Assembly (NCBI GenBank): GCA_947630375.1
Contig: CANRHH010000001.1
Coordinates: 1 to 64,000 of the forward strand
Direction of reading: 5' to 3'
DNA from: an uncultured Oscillospiraceae bacterium
GTDB lineage: Bacteria; Bacillota; Clostridia; Oscillospirales; Oscillospiraceae
DNA: 64,000 bases
Below, piece after piece: positions 36,207 through 44,918 of this stretch; position 1 is the first letter of the stretch; every line of letters begins with the position of its first letter. The notes under the pieces are model-generated. The model ran no database searches and was not told the DNA's origin. It was given only the letters and a program-made list of their open reading frames with translations. A program made the translations under genes and the position numbers.

Positions 36207-36943
36207 ACGAACAAAAGAAAAAATTCCCCTTCTGGGCCCTGGCCTCCGGCCTGCTGCTGGTCCTGGCGGCCCTGGCCCGCTTTGTGCTGCGGGGCTATGC
36301 CTATCTGGCCTATACCCTGGCCTTTTTCGCGGCGCTGATCCTGCTGCACCGGTTTTTGAGCAGGAAGCTCTGGCGGGTGGTGCTGGTCCTGGTATGCCTG
36401 GGCTTTGCCTATTTTATCGCCGTGGAGATCCCCATCATCCGAAACGCCCGCACCGACCCGGACCCGGAGCGGGAGTATCTGATCGTATTGGGGGCCGCAG
36501 TCTACGGGGAGCAGCCCTCCCCCTCCCTGCAGCGGCGGCTCCAGGGGGCGCTGGACTATCTGGAGACCTATCCGGACAGCGTGGCCATCGTCACCGGCGG
36601 CCAGGGCAGCGGCGAAGCCATGACCGAGGCGGCCTGCATGTACGACTGGCTGACCGAGCACGGCGTCGCCCCGGAGCGTCTGCTTCGGGAGGAGCGGGCC
36701 ACCTCCACCAAGGAGAATCTGGCCTACTCCCTGGAGATCATCCGCGCCCGGGGGGACGACCCCCAGGGCAAAGTGGCCGTGCTCTCCAGCCCTTACCATC
36801 TCTACCGGGCCAAGCTCATGGCCCGGGCCCAGGGGGTGGAGGCGGCCGGCGTGGCCGGCGCCTTTGACCATCCGCTCCTGACCCTGACCTATTTCATCCG
36901 GGAGGCCTTCGGCGTGACGCACCTGTGGGTCTTCGGATGGTAA
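36203..36943 (+). CDS. YdcF/SanA-like DUF218 membrane protein
   Basis: A 246-residue protein with three N-terminal membrane helices (to about residue 80) followed by a DUF218 domain (YLIVLGAAVYGEQPSPSLQRRL; VTGGQGSGEAMTEA; ATSTKENLAYS). The family includes SanA and ElyC, linked to envelope integrity and lipid carrier metabolism. I chose ATG at 36203, in ATGA overlap with the ABC-F gene. The operon FHA-FtsW, PBP, ABC-F and DUF218 fits cell-envelope work. Confidence 0.88.
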   Translation: MNEQKKKFPFWALASGLLLVLAALARFVLRGYAYLAYTLAFFAALILLHRFLSRKLWRVVLVLVCLGFAYFIAVEIPIIRNARTDPDPEREYLIVLGAAVYGEQPSPSLQRRLQGALDYLETYPDSVAIVTGGQGSGEAMTEAACMYDWLTEHGVAPERLLREERATSTKENLAYSLEIIRARGDDPQGKVAVLSSPYHLYRAKLMARAQGVEAAGVAGAFDHPLLTLTYFIREAFGVTHLWVFGW

Positions 36944-36950
36944 AGCTCTG

Positions 36951-36989
36951 AATGAGGAATTAGGAATTAAGAATTAGGAATGAGGAATA
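36951..36989. repeat. Short tandem repeat GAATTAGGAATTA type
   Basis: About five imperfect units of seven to eight bases (GAATTAG, GAATTAA, GAATGAG) lie just after the DUF218 gene. Such A/G-rich tandem tracts are common in Firmicutes intergenic DNA. No function is seen. Confidence 0.6.
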
Positions 36990-36993
36990 AAAG

Positions 36994-37029
36994 TGCCCTT
37001 CTCTTTTCGATATGGGAAAGAGAAGGGCA
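36994..37029. repeat. Dispersed hairpin, CCCTTCTCTTTCC type, copy 2
   Basis: The stem TGCCCTTCTCTTT and its complement repeats the core of the hairpin at 7653-7690. It lies between a gene end and terminators. Confidence 0.6.
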
Positions 37030-37119
37030 GTCTGTAGACAAGCAGAAGGACCATGCATAAACATGCAGGGGGAGAGGGCAGAGAGGGGGCGGGAGCCCCC
37101 TTTCGGCGTTCAATCTACT

Positions 37120-37155
37120 CAACTCCCAGAGCATTTTTGAATGCTCTGGGAGTTG
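37120..37155. terminator. Hairpin downstream of the envelope operon
   Basis: A perfect 16-bp stem (arm CAACTCCCAGAGCATT) with loop TTTG, without a clear T tail on the plus strand. Confidence 0.55.
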
Positions 37156-37158
37156 CTT

Positions 37159-37200
37159 TCAAGGTGAAGACCTTTGTCTTCACCTTGAGGGCGCTTTTTT
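37159..37200 (+). terminator. Terminator downstream of the envelope operon
   Basis: A 13-bp stem (TCAAGGTGAAGAC, 37159-37171, with 37176-37188) is followed by GGGCGC and a T6 run. The same left arm begins again at the right edge of the window (from 63989). The rest of 36944-37270 holds no gene. Confidence 0.7.
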
Positions 37201-37270
37201 AATCGTTCCGCTTTCTTTGGGCACAAGCGGAAACCGGGGACCATACGATTCATTCCGCTGCCGGGTAAGT

Positions 37271-37705
37271 TCACAGCCAGGCTTCATAATAATACCAGCA
37301 ATCGTCAATTTTCTTTGTCATGCCGCGGTTATCCGTCCCGTCAGTCCATTTCCAGCTGTTATCGCCCGCGGGCGTTAACTCCGCATCCATATTCATAAAC
37401 GCGGCGGGCGTGCCGTCCGGCGAATAGTAGAATCCCATATATGGGATCAAGCCCCAGCCAAATGTATAAAACTGGACGATGGGATGCTCCCCGTCATACA
37501 GTCCCCCGACACTTACCCCGCGGTAACTTTCGGTGGAAATATCCCCAGCCAAACAAGCGGATGCAATATCAGACAGATCTTCGTTGTGCGTTCTGACAAA
37601 AAGAGCGACCCTCTCCCCGGGTGTGCAGACCCAGACGGCCGCGGTAACTACGACCAACGCGGCTGCCAACAAGGCTATGACCGTTTTGCCTTTCTTTTTG
37701 TGCAT
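37271..37705 (-). CDS. Small exported or membrane-anchored protein, unknown
   Basis: A 144-residue protein with a lysine-rich start and one hydrophobic segment (about 8-27), then an extracellular domain rich in aromatic residues (VQFYTFGWGLIPYMGFYYSPDG; WKWTDGTDNRG). ATG at 37705 is preferred, since AAGGGTG lies 8 bases upstream; a GTG at 37714 would be inside the ribosome site. No family is recognised. It has a lower GC content than most neighbours, as do the next four small genes, which may point to a separate origin. Confidence 0.7.
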   Translation of the reverse strand: MHKKKGKTVIALLAAALVVVTAAVWVCTPGERVALFVRTHNEDLSDIASACLAGDISTESYRGVSVGGLYDGEHPIVQFYTFGWGLIPYMGFYYSPDGTPAAFMNMDAELTPAGDNSWKWTDGTDNRGMTKKIDDCWYYYEAWL

Positions 37706-37769
37706 ACATATCACCCTTACAGCTCCCGCGCTGCCGCGTTGATCCTTCCCCGCTAAGCCGGGATCTGAC

Positions 37770-38108
37770 CTATCCTTTTTTCTTTATAAGCCCGGAGATC
37801 AGCATAGATGCGGCTCCCAGCGCTAAATAGACCGCCGCATATAGGATAAACGCCACTTCACCCCAGTCGAAAAGCAGCCATGTACCGGCCAAAAAGAAGA
37901 ACGCTGTGAGGACCGGCAATATCCAGAGTCTTTTTATGTCCCGGCCGGCATAGGCTCCGGCACAAATCGCATACAGGGGGTCCAGCGCGAAAAACAGAAG
38001 GAAGCAGACCGCCATTCCGTCATCCCCTTGAACGAAGGTGACCGAAAGCCACGGCAATATGAGCATGACCGCGGCAGCCGCCAGGACCCAAGGTATGATT
38101 TTTTTCAT
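37770..38108 (-). CDS. Small integral membrane protein, unknown
   Basis: A 112-residue protein with about four membrane helices (IPWVLAAAAVMLILPWLSV; MAVCFLLFFALDPLYAICAGA; and two more) and a Lys tail. The ATG at 38108 follows a good ribosome site (AAGGAGA). The open frame upstream belongs to no gene. It lies 17 bases after the 67-residue membrane protein gene, probably in one transcript. No function can be given. Confidence 0.75.
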   Translation of the reverse strand: MKKIIPWVLAAAAVMLILPWLSVTFVQGDDGMAVCFLLFFALDPLYAICAGAYAGRDIKRLWILPVLTAFFFLAGTWLLFDWGEVAFILYAAVYLALGAASMLISGLIKKKG

Positions 38109-38125
38109 GCTGTCCGTCTCCTTCG

Positions 38126-38329
38126 TTATTCTTTTTTGCGCTTTGAAAGGCGTCCGAACGCCCAATGGCACAGACTCACAATGGCCGTGGTGACAACGCA
38201 TGTAATCAGATATTTCAGAAGAAAATCCCCGATCCCCCGAACGCCGGGATGCCGGAAAAGCTCCACCAGCATGACCGCGAAACAACTGCCCAGGCAGGCC
38301 GGGAACACCTTTCTTATACTCTCTTTCAC
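38126..38329 (-). CDS. Small membrane protein, unknown (67 residues)
   Basis: Two predicted membrane helices (FPACLGSCFAVMLVELF and FLLKYLITCVVTTAIVSLCHWAF) and a basic C-terminus (RLSKRKKE). It starts with GTG at 38329 after AGGAG. It is upstream of the 112-residue membrane protein in the same direction. Confidence 0.7.
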   Translation of the reverse strand: MKESIRKVFPACLGSCFAVMLVELFRHPGVRGIGDFLLKYLITCVVTTAIVSLCHWAFGRLSKRKKE

Positions 38330-38384
38330 TGCGGCAGCTCCTCTCTACTCGTTTCGGGCACAGTCCCCGGCAAGCGGGCATTTA

Positions 38385-38597
38385 TCACTCCAGAATAAAC
38401 GGAAGCGCGATCATAACAAGGCCAAACAGAGCAAATAAAATACCGCCCATTTTTGTGACCTTCAAATAGAACTCAGACGGTTCATCCGCCCGATAAGATT
38501 TCCATTTTTCCGTCAATTTCCATACTAAGTCCGGCTTCAAAAAGATAAACAACCCCAACGCAAAAATTATAACTCCGCCACCAACAGACCATAGCAT
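38385..38597 (-). CDS. Small membrane protein, DUF6199-like (70 residues)
   Basis: Helix (GGGVIIFALGLFIFLKP), polar middle WKLTEKWKSYRADEPSEFYLK, helix (GGILFALFGLVMIALPF). The middle motif, with EKWKS and ADEPS, resembles the DUF6199 type of two-helix proteins; this is from memory and not a search. AAGGAG precedes the ATG. Confidence 0.7.
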   Translation of the reverse strand: MLWSVGGGVIIFALGLFIFLKPDLVWKLTEKWKSYRADEPSEFYLKVTKMGGILFALFGLVMIALPFILE

Positions 38598-38664
38598 ATT
38601 TTTCTGTCTCCTTGTTCAAATTCCGGTTTGTCCATCCGATGCGTCTTGCAAAAACGGGAAGCTG

Positions 38665-38892
38665 TCACGCATCGATACGTTTTCCGCAAAACTGGCAAAA
38701 CGTCCCCTCGTTTCTTCCCAGCTGTTTCCCGCAGTGAGGGCATTTATAAAAGAGAAATTGGACCGCGATACAGGAACAAGCCAGGACGGCGCCTGCGATA
38801 AAAAACGCTTCATGGTAAGCTCCCATGAGCATCACCACGACCCCCAGGATCAGCAGGATATCTCTGAGCTTTTTCGCTTGCTTTGGCTTCAT
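38665..38892 (-). CDS. Small membrane protein with C-terminal zinc ribbon (75 residues)
   Basis: Two close membrane helices (about 11-30 and 29-47) followed by a four-cysteine zinc ribbon, CPHCGKQLGRNEGTFCQFCG. AAAGGGG precedes the ATG. The zinc ribbon would lie in the cytoplasm or at the membrane surface. Role unknown. Confidence 0.75.
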   Translation of the reverse strand: MKPKQAKKLRDILLILGVVVMLMGAYHEAFFIAGAVLACSCIAVQFLFYKCPHCGKQLGRNEGTFCQFCGKRIDA

Positions 38893-38929
38893 GCCGCCCG
38901 GCCCCTTTCATTTCCGATTCCTCATTCTA

Positions 38930-40237
38930 TCAGAGCATGATCCCCCGTTTTTTGGCCTCAAAGGCCAGCTCCTCCCGGAAGTCCGGGTGGGCGATGGCGA
39001 TGAGCTGCCGGGCCCGCTCCGCCAGGCTCCTGCCCCGCAGATGGGCCACGCCGTACTCGGTGACGATGTAATCCACGTCGTTTTTGCTGGTGGTGACCAC
39101 CGCGCCGGGGGCCAGGGTGGATCTGATCTTGCTGATGGTCCCGCCCTTGGCGGTGGAGGTAAAGGCGATGAAGCTCTTGCCGCCCTTAGACTGGCAGGCC
39201 CCCCGGACAAAGTCCACCTGGCCGCCGGTGCCGGACATGTGCCGGGTGCCCACGCTCTCGGCGCAGACCTGGCCGAACAGGTCCACCTCCAAGGCCGCGT
39301 TGATGGAGATCATGTTGTCGTTCCGGCAGATCACCGCCGGGTCGTTCACATATTCCACCGGCAGGATCTCGATGGCCGGGTTGTCGTCGATATAGTCATA
39401 GATCCGCTGGGAGCCGTAGGCAAAGGTGGTGACGCTGCGGCCCCGGTGGATCTGCTTTTTGCTGTTGTTCACCGCGCCGCAGGCGATGAGCTCCACCATG
39501 GAGTCGGTAAACATCTCGGTGTGGATGCCCAGGTCGTGCTTGCTCCTCAGAGCCAGGCCCGTGGCGTCCGGGATGGCGCCAATACCCAGCTGCACGCAGG
39601 CCCCGTCGGGGATCTGCTCCGCGATAAGGCCGCCGATGGTCTCGCTGTCCCTGTCGATCTTCACCGGGGGCAGCACCGGCAGGGGGCTGTCGTTCTCCAC
39701 GATGGCGGTCACCTGGCTCACGTGGATCTGCCCGCCCCGGATGGCCCGGGGCTGATATTTATTGACCTCCACAAAGACCCGCTGGGCCTTGTCCAGCATG
39801 GCCTGGCTGTAGGACCCGGCGGTGGCAAAGCTGAAATAGCCGTGCTTATCCATGGGGGAGACGGAGATACAGAACGCGTCATAGCTGTACTCCCGGCGGA
39901 TATGGCTGGGAATGTCCCGGTAATAGGAGGGCAGCAGGTCCGCATAGCCCCCGTTGACCGCCTGCCGGGCCGCGCCGCTGGAGAACCAGGAGAAGCCGGT
40001 CATCTTCCCCAGCAGGGCCGGATCCATATAATAGGCAAAGGGGTAGGCGTCCAGCAGGGCCTGGACCTTCACGCCCTCCAGCTGTCCGGCGTAGGCCCGG
40101 TCCGCGATGGCCTGCATCAGCGCCGGGGTCTGGGCCGCGCTGGAGTCCATCCCTAACAGCCAGCCGTTCTCCACCAGCGCCGCCGCCTGGGCGGCGGTCA
40201 TTTTTTTCGCCTGATAGTCTTCCTGGGCATACATCAT
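38930..40237 (-). CDS. Acetyl-CoA hydrolase/4-hydroxybutyrate CoA-transferase family enzyme
   Basis: A 435-residue CoA-transferase. Catalytic Glu241 lies in GIHTEMFTD and the CoA-binding loop in VQLGIGAIPDA; the C-terminal half has GQVDFVRGA and EYGVAHLRGRSL. Members exchange CoA between acetyl-CoA or butyryl-CoA and 4-hydroxybutyrate, succinate or related acids. The start at 40237 (or 40234) follows GGGGAGG. It is divergent from the citrate lyase genes; the acetate released by citrate lyase could serve as CoA acceptor, but this is inference. A possible -10 (TATACT, 40312-40317) lacks a good -35. Confidence 0.9.
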   Translation of the reverse strand: MMYAQEDYQAKKMTAAQAAALVENGWLLGMDSSAAQTPALMQAIADRAYAGQLEGVKVQALLDAYPFAYYMDPALLGKMTGFSWFSSGAARQAVNGGYADLLPSYYRDIPSHIRREYSYDAFCISVSPMDKHGYFSFATAGSYSQAMLDKAQRVFVEVNKYQPRAIRGGQIHVSQVTAIVENDSPLPVLPPVKIDRDSETIGGLIAEQIPDGACVQLGIGAIPDATGLALRSKHDLGIHTEMFTDSMVELIACGAVNNSKKQIHRGRSVTTFAYGSQRIYDYIDDNPAIEILPVEYVNDPAVICRNDNMISINAALEVDLFGQVCAESVGTRHMSGTGGQVDFVRGACQSKGGKSFIAFTSTAKGGTISKIRSTLAPGAVVTTSKNDVDYIVTEYGVAHLRGRSLAERARQLIAIAHPDFREELAFEAKKRGIML

Positions 40238-40497
40238 ATTTTCCTCCCCTTTTCTCATGATTGCTCTCTGTATAATGCACCGGGCCCCTGCAGGGCTCTG
40301 CAATTGCACTTAGTATAACACAGTTTCCTTTTGAAAAAAAGCCTAAAAAATGCTTTTTAATTTTGTATGTTTTGCTATATCCTTTCCCGAAAAAAAGGTT
40401 TGAAGATTGAAATATGATATGTTAATCTATAAACTAAGTTATGCTGGATCGTTACGGCGTCTGGCGTAGAATGAAAGAAGAAGGAGGACGATCTGTC

Positions 40498-40800
40498 ATG
40501 GAAATCCTGAAAGCGGCCATGGCCGGTACGCTGGAATCCAGTGACGCGCTGGTCACTGTGGAACCCGGTGAGGGCGGCATCGAGCTGAACCTCCAGAGCA
40601 GCGTGATGAACCAGTATGGCCGTCAGATCAAAGCCACCGTGCTGGAGACCCTGCAGCGGCTGGATGTGGCTGACGCGAAAGTCACCGTGGTGGACAAGGG
40701 CGCGCTGGACTGCACCCTGAAAGCCCGGGTGGAGTGCGCGGTGTTCCGCAGCTGCGGCAAATCCGAGGCAAATATTCCCTGGGGAGGTGCCGTGCGATGA
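40498..40800 (+). CDS. citD: Citrate lyase acyl carrier protein (gamma subunit)
   Basis: A 100-residue carrier that holds the 2'-(5''-phosphoribosyl)-3'-dephospho-CoA group on Ser14 (GTLESSD). The acetyl or citryl thioester moves on this arm between CitF and CitE. GGAGG lies 10 bases before the ATG at 40498. Its stop overlaps the citE start (ATGA). It is the first gene of the citrate fermentation cluster; I cannot name its promoter with confidence in the AT-rich stretch 40330-40490. Confidence 0.95.
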   Translation: MEILKAAMAGTLESSDALVTVEPGEGGIELNLQSSVMNQYGRQIKATVLETLQRLDVADAKVTVVDKGALDCTLKARVECAVFRSCGKSEANIPWGGAVR

Positions 40801-41714
40801 TCCCTCGTCCAAAACCGGAGCGCTTCCGGCTGCGCCGGACCATGATGTTCATGAACGCCCAGAAGCCGGGCCTGATCAAAGACGCGTACATATACGGCTG
40901 TGACTCCATTATGCTGGACCTGGAGGACGCGGTGGCCGAGAACCAGAAGGACGCGGCCCGCTTCTCCCTGTACCACGCGCTGAAAACCATCGACTACGGC
41001 GACACTGAGGTGATCGTCCGCATCAACGGGCTGGACACGCCCCACTGGCAGGAGGATATCCGGGTGTGCGTGGCCGGCGGGGCCGACGGGATCCGGATCG
41101 CCAAGTGCGAGAGCGCTCAGGACGTGAAGACCGTGGAGGCCGCCGTAGAGGCCGCCGAGAAGGAATTTGGCGTGGAGGTGGGCCGCACGCTGCTGATGGC
41201 GGCCCTGGAGAGCCCCAAGGGCATTCTCAACGCCTATGAGATCTGCGCCGCCTCCGACCGGATGCTGGGCGTGGCCATCTCCGGAGGCGACTTCCGCAAG
41301 TGCATGCAGACCAAGCCTCAAAGAGACGGGGTGGACATGCTGGCGGCCCGGGGGCAGATGCTCATTGCCGCCCGCGCGGCCGGCGTCCAGTGCTTTGACA
41401 CGGTCTTTACTGACCTGGACGACACCGAGGGCTTCGAGGCCGAGGTCCGCCAGAACAAGGCCATGGGCTTTGACGGCAAGAGCCTCATCAACCCCAAGCA
41501 GATCCGCTTTGTCCACCAGGTCTTTGCCCCCACGGAGAAGGAAGTGATCCAGGCGGAGAAGATCGTCCGGGCCTACCGGGAGCAGTCCGCCGCCGGCGTG
41601 GGCGTGTTCACCGTGGACGGCAAGATGATCGATATCGCGTTCATCCCCGGGGCCGAGCGCACGCTGAAATTGGCGAAAGCCTGCGGAATGTATGAGGGGG
41701 ATTTGGTTGAATGA
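40797..41714 (+). CDS. citE: Citrate lyase beta subunit (citryl-ACP lyase)
   Basis: A 305-residue TIM-barrel lyase that splits citryl-ACP into acetyl-ACP and oxaloacetate. The start RRTMMFMNAQKPGLIKDAYIYG, DSIMLDLEDAV and the acid pair in the metal site (LDLED) are typical. The ATG at 40797 overlaps citD and gives the normal length. The end overlaps citF by ATGA, so D, E and F are translationally coupled. Confidence 0.96.
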   Translation: MIPRPKPERFRLRRTMMFMNAQKPGLIKDAYIYGCDSIMLDLEDAVAENQKDAARFSLYHALKTIDYGDTEVIVRINGLDTPHWQEDIRVCVAGGADGIRIAKCESAQDVKTVEAAVEAAEKEFGVEVGRTLLMAALESPKGILNAYEICAASDRMLGVAISGGDFRKCMQTKPQRDGVDMLAARGQMLIAARAAGVQCFDTVFTDLDDTEGFEAEVRQNKAMGFDGKSLINPKQIRFVHQVFAPTEKEVIQAEKIVRAYREQSAAGVGVFTVDGKMIDIAFIPGAERTLKLAKACGMYEGDLVE

Positions 41715-43273
41715 AAAACGCTGTAGGAAGAGATATTCCCGAAGCCCTGCTTGCAGGCGGCAAGGAGGTCTACCAGGGCAAAAACTATATGGACGGCAAG
41801 TACATCCAGAAGGCCGCCCCCAAGACCCGCCGTTATGAAAAGCCCCAGGAGAGCAAGCTGGTGGGCTCCCTGAAGGAGGCGCTGGAGTTCTGCGGCGCCA
41901 AGAGCGGCATGACCTTCAGCTTCCACCACCACCTCCGGGACGGGGACTTTGTGGTCAACATGGTCATGAAGGCCGCCATCGAGGAGCTGGGCCTGGAGGA
42001 TCTGACCATTGCCGCCTCCAGCCTGGGCAACGCCCATGACCCCATCGCCCAGTATATCGAGGAGGGCAAGGTGGTCGGCATCCAGACCTCCGGTATCCGG
42101 GGCCGCATGGGCGAAGTGGTCTCCGCCGGTAAGCTGAAGACCCCCGCCATCATCCGCAGCCACGGCGGCCGCCCCCGGGCCATCGAGGGGGGCGAGGTCC
42201 ATATCGACATCGCCTTTATCGCCGCCCCCACCAGCGACTGTGTGGGCAACTGCCGGGGCATCGGCGGCAAGTCCAACTGCGGCAGCATGGGCTACGCCAT
42301 GACCGACGCCAAGTACGCCGACCATGTGGTGGTGGTCACCGACTGCCTGGTGGACTTCCCCAACATGCCCGCCTCGGTAGAGGCCATCGACGTGGACGCG
42401 GTCGTGGTGGTGGACTCCATCGGCAACCCCAAGAAGATCGCCTCCGCCGCGGCCCGCATCAGCCAGAACCCCCGGGATCTGATGATGGCCGAGAACGTGG
42501 CCAAGGTCATCGCCGCCACCCCCTATTTTAAAGACGGCTTCTCCTTCCAGACCGGCGTGGGCGGCCCCTCTTTGGCGGCCAACCTGTTTTTGGAGCAGTA
42601 CATGGACGAGCGCGGCATCAAAATGGGCTGGGCCATCGGCGGCATCTGCGGCCCCATGGTGGAGCTGCTGAAGAAGGGCAAGGTGGGCAAGGTGATCGAC
42701 GTGCAGGACTTCGACCTGGACGCGGTCAACTCCATCAACCAGACCACCGGCCACTATGAGATGAGCGCCTCCCAGTACGCCAACCCCGCCAATAAGGGCG
42801 CCTTCGTCAACAAGCTGGACTTTGTGGTCCTGGCCGCCCTGGAGATCGACACGGGTTTCAACGTGAACGTGCTCACCGGCTCCGACGGCGTCCTGCGCGG
42901 CGCCCCCGGCGGCCACCCGGACACCGCCGCCGGCAGCAAGGTCTGCATCATCGTCACCCCGCTGACTCGGGGCCGCATGGCCACGGTCTGCGAGCATGTG
43001 GTCACCGTCACCACCCCGGGCGACTGTGTGGATGTGCTGGTCACCGATTACGGCATCGCCGTCAACCCTCTGCGGCCTGACCTGGTGGAGTGCCTGGACA
43101 AGGCGGGCATCCCCCACGTGAGCATCGAGAGCCTGAAGGAAAAGGCCTACAGCTTAGTGGGCCGGCCCGACGATCTCCAGTGGGAGGACAAAGTGGTGGC
43201 GGTCTTAGAGGCCCGGGACGGCACCATCCTGGACGTGGTCCGAAAGATCAAGCCCTACGACCCTGCGGAATAA
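41711..43273 (+). CDS. citF: Citrate lyase alpha subunit (citrate:acetyl-ACP transferase)
   Basis: A 520-residue transferase that exchanges acetate for citrate on the carrier. FSFHHHLRDGDFVVNMV, GIQTSGIRGRMGEVVSAGKL and the C-terminal TDYGIAVNPLRPDL are family hallmarks. Length is normal. A GC-rich hairpin (AGCCGCCGCGGCGGCT, from 43281) lies between it and the transporter gene and could lower transporter expression. Confidence 0.96.
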   Translation: MKNAVGRDIPEALLAGGKEVYQGKNYMDGKYIQKAAPKTRRYEKPQESKLVGSLKEALEFCGAKSGMTFSFHHHLRDGDFVVNMVMKAAIEELGLEDLTIAASSLGNAHDPIAQYIEEGKVVGIQTSGIRGRMGEVVSAGKLKTPAIIRSHGGRPRAIEGGEVHIDIAFIAAPTSDCVGNCRGIGGKSNCGSMGYAMTDAKYADHVVVVTDCLVDFPNMPASVEAIDVDAVVVVDSIGNPKKIASAAARISQNPRDLMMAENVAKVIAATPYFKDGFSFQTGVGGPSLAANLFLEQYMDERGIKMGWAIGGICGPMVELLKKGKVGKVIDVQDFDLDAVNSINQTTGHYEMSASQYANPANKGAFVNKLDFVVLAALEIDTGFNVNVLTGSDGVLRGAPGGHPDTAAGSKVCIIVTPLTRGRMATVCEHVVTVTTPGDCVDVLVTDYGIAVNPLRPDLVECLDKAGIPHVSIESLKEKAYSLVGRPDDLQWEDKVVAVLEARDGTILDVVRKIKPYDPAE

Positions 43274-43346
43274 ATCATAACAGCCGCCGCGGCGGCTGCT
43301 ACGGCGGCTTTGTGATAAAATCTTTTTTGAGAGAGAGGAAAGAACC

Positions 43347-44702
43347 ATGAGCGAAGCAGTCGTTGGCATACTTGGTTTTATCACCATCATTGCCATCGTC
43401 GTCACCCTGTTCCAGAGCAGAACCCTCCCCAGCATCGCCTTTATCATCTTCCCCACGATCCTGGCGATCATCCTGGTCATCGGCGGGTACTACACCTTTG
43501 ATGACATCGGCTCCCTGATCAAATCCGGCTTCAGCAGCACCGGCCCCACCGCGGCCCTGTTCGTGTTCTCGGTCCTGTACTTCGGCCTGATGACCGATAC
43601 CGGCATGTTCGACGTGATCATCAACGCCCTGATGAAGCTGGTCGGCAGCAGCGTCATCGGCGTGACCATGGTCACCTGCATCATCGCCCTGGTGGGCCAT
43701 CTGGACGGCGGCGGCGCCTCCACCTTCTGCATCGTGGTGCCCGCCATGCTGCCGGTCTATAAGCGGATGCACATGCGGCCCACCACCCTGCTGCGGGTAG
43801 CGGTTTTGAGCATGGGCATCCTGAACCTGATGCCCTGGGCCGGCCCCACCATGCGCGCCGCCACCGTGCTGGGCATCCAGGCCGCCGATCTGTGGCACAC
43901 CATCCTGCCCATCCAGATCTTCGGCATCATCCTGGCCCTGGGCCACGCCTTCCTGGCGGGCGTCCAGGAGAAGAAGCGGGGCGCCGGCCTCACCGGCAAG
44001 CTGGCTGAGCTGGAGGGTGAAGTGGTGGTCGAAGAGGCCGCCCAGGCCCAGGCCAACGAGCTGGCCCGTCCCAAGCTCTTCACCGTCAACATCCTGCTCA
44101 CCGTCTGCGTGATCGCCATGCTGATCTGGGGCGCCTTCCCCGACTACGTGCCCTTCATGCTGGGCCTGGCCCTCGGCCTGTTCATCAACTACGGCTTCAC
44201 CGCCAACGCCCACAAGAAGATCATCAACTCCCACGCCGGCCCGGCCCTGATGATGTGCTCCACCCTGATGGGCGCCGCCATCCTCATGGGCATCCTGGTC
44301 AAGGACGTGGAGGGGATCAACAGCGTGGTCACCTGCATGGCCGACCTGATCAAGATGGTCCTGCCCACCTTCCTGGGTCAGCACCTGCCCATTGTTATCG
44401 GCATTCTGTCTGTGCCTCTGGCTCTGGCCTTCGATACCGACAGCTATTTCTACGGCATGCTGCCCGTCATGATCGGCATCGGCGAGGGCTTCGGCATCAA
44501 CGCCATCCATGTGGCCATCGCCATGGTGGTCTGCCGCAACTGCGCCACCTTCATCAGCCCCATGGTGCCCGCCACCCTGCTGGGCGTCGGCCTGGCCGAG
44601 ATCGATATCAAGGATCACATCAAGGCCAGCTTCATGTACGTGTGGGGCTTCTCCATCCTGTGCATGATCTTCGCCATCATCGCCGGCATCATGGTCCTGT
44701 AA
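43347..44702 (+). CDS. CitMHS-family citrate/metal transporter
   Basis: A 451-residue membrane protein with about 11-12 helices. GHLDGGGASTFCIVVPAMLP, MPWAGPTMRAA and the end FISPMVPATLLGVGLAEID place it in the CitMHS family, which brings in citrate as a complex with Mg, Ca or similar ions together with protons. A central loop is rich in Ala/Glu (GEVVVEEAAQAQ). Its place between citF and citC supports citrate as substrate. A ribosome site (GAGGAAAG) precedes the ATG. Confidence 0.92.
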   Translation: MSEAVVGILGFITIIAIVVTLFQSRTLPSIAFIIFPTILAIILVIGGYYTFDDIGSLIKSGFSSTGPTAALFVFSVLYFGLMTDTGMFDVIINALMKLVGSSVIGVTMVTCIIALVGHLDGGGASTFCIVVPAMLPVYKRMHMRPTTLLRVAVLSMGILNLMPWAGPTMRAATVLGIQAADLWHTILPIQIFGIILALGHAFLAGVQEKKRGAGLTGKLAELEGEVVVEEAAQAQANELARPKLFTVNILLTVCVIAMLIWGAFPDYVPFMLGLALGLFINYGFTANAHKKIINSHAGPALMMCSTLMGAAILMGILVKDVEGINSVVTCMADLIKMVLPTFLGQHLPIVIGILSVPLALAFDTDSYFYGMLPVMIGIGEGFGINAIHVAIAMVVCRNCATFISPMVPATLLGVGLAEIDIKDHIKASFMYVWGFSILCMIFAIIAGIMVL

Positions 44703-44721
44703 AACCAGCTTTACCCCTGAA

Positions 44722-44755
44722 AACCCGGCCCAAAATGGGCCGGGTTTTTGTTTAC
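44722..44755 (+). terminator. Terminator after the citrate transporter
   Basis: A perfect 12-bp stem (AAACCCGGCCCA, 44722-44733, with 44737-44748) ends in TTTTTGTTT. It separates citD-E-F-transporter from citC-citXG. Confidence 0.9.
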
Positions 44756-44769
44756 AGCGGTGCCGGGAG

Positions 44770-44894
44770 TATGGTATGATAGCCGCGGAGCGGCTATCAT
44801 AAAATTTTATGCCGTTTTTCTCGCCGCTTGCGCGGCAACCGAAAAACATGGCTAAATTATACCATCCCCGCTTCGCGGTTATGGTATAATAGCC
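44770..44894. repeat. Repeated extended -10 motif and hairpin upstream of citC
   Basis: TATGGTATGATAGCC (44770-44784) is repeated as TATGGTATAATAGCC (44880-44894), and an inverted near copy GGCTAAATTATACCAT lies at 44850-44865. The first copy also forms a 12-bp hairpin (44775-44786 with 44790-44801). Confidence 0.6.
44882..44890 (+). promoter_or_regulatory. Extended -10 promoter of citC-citXG
   Basis: TGGTATAAT (TGn plus perfect TATAAT), 28 bases before the citC ATG; no good -35 is visible. Confidence 0.55.
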
Positions 44895-44918
44895 CTATCA
44901 AATACAGAGGTGAAGCCC

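Noticed and set aside
40330..40497. Promoter for citD in the AT-rich stretch
   Set aside because: Several TATA-like boxes are present but none has a -35 at an acceptable distance, so no promoter is called.
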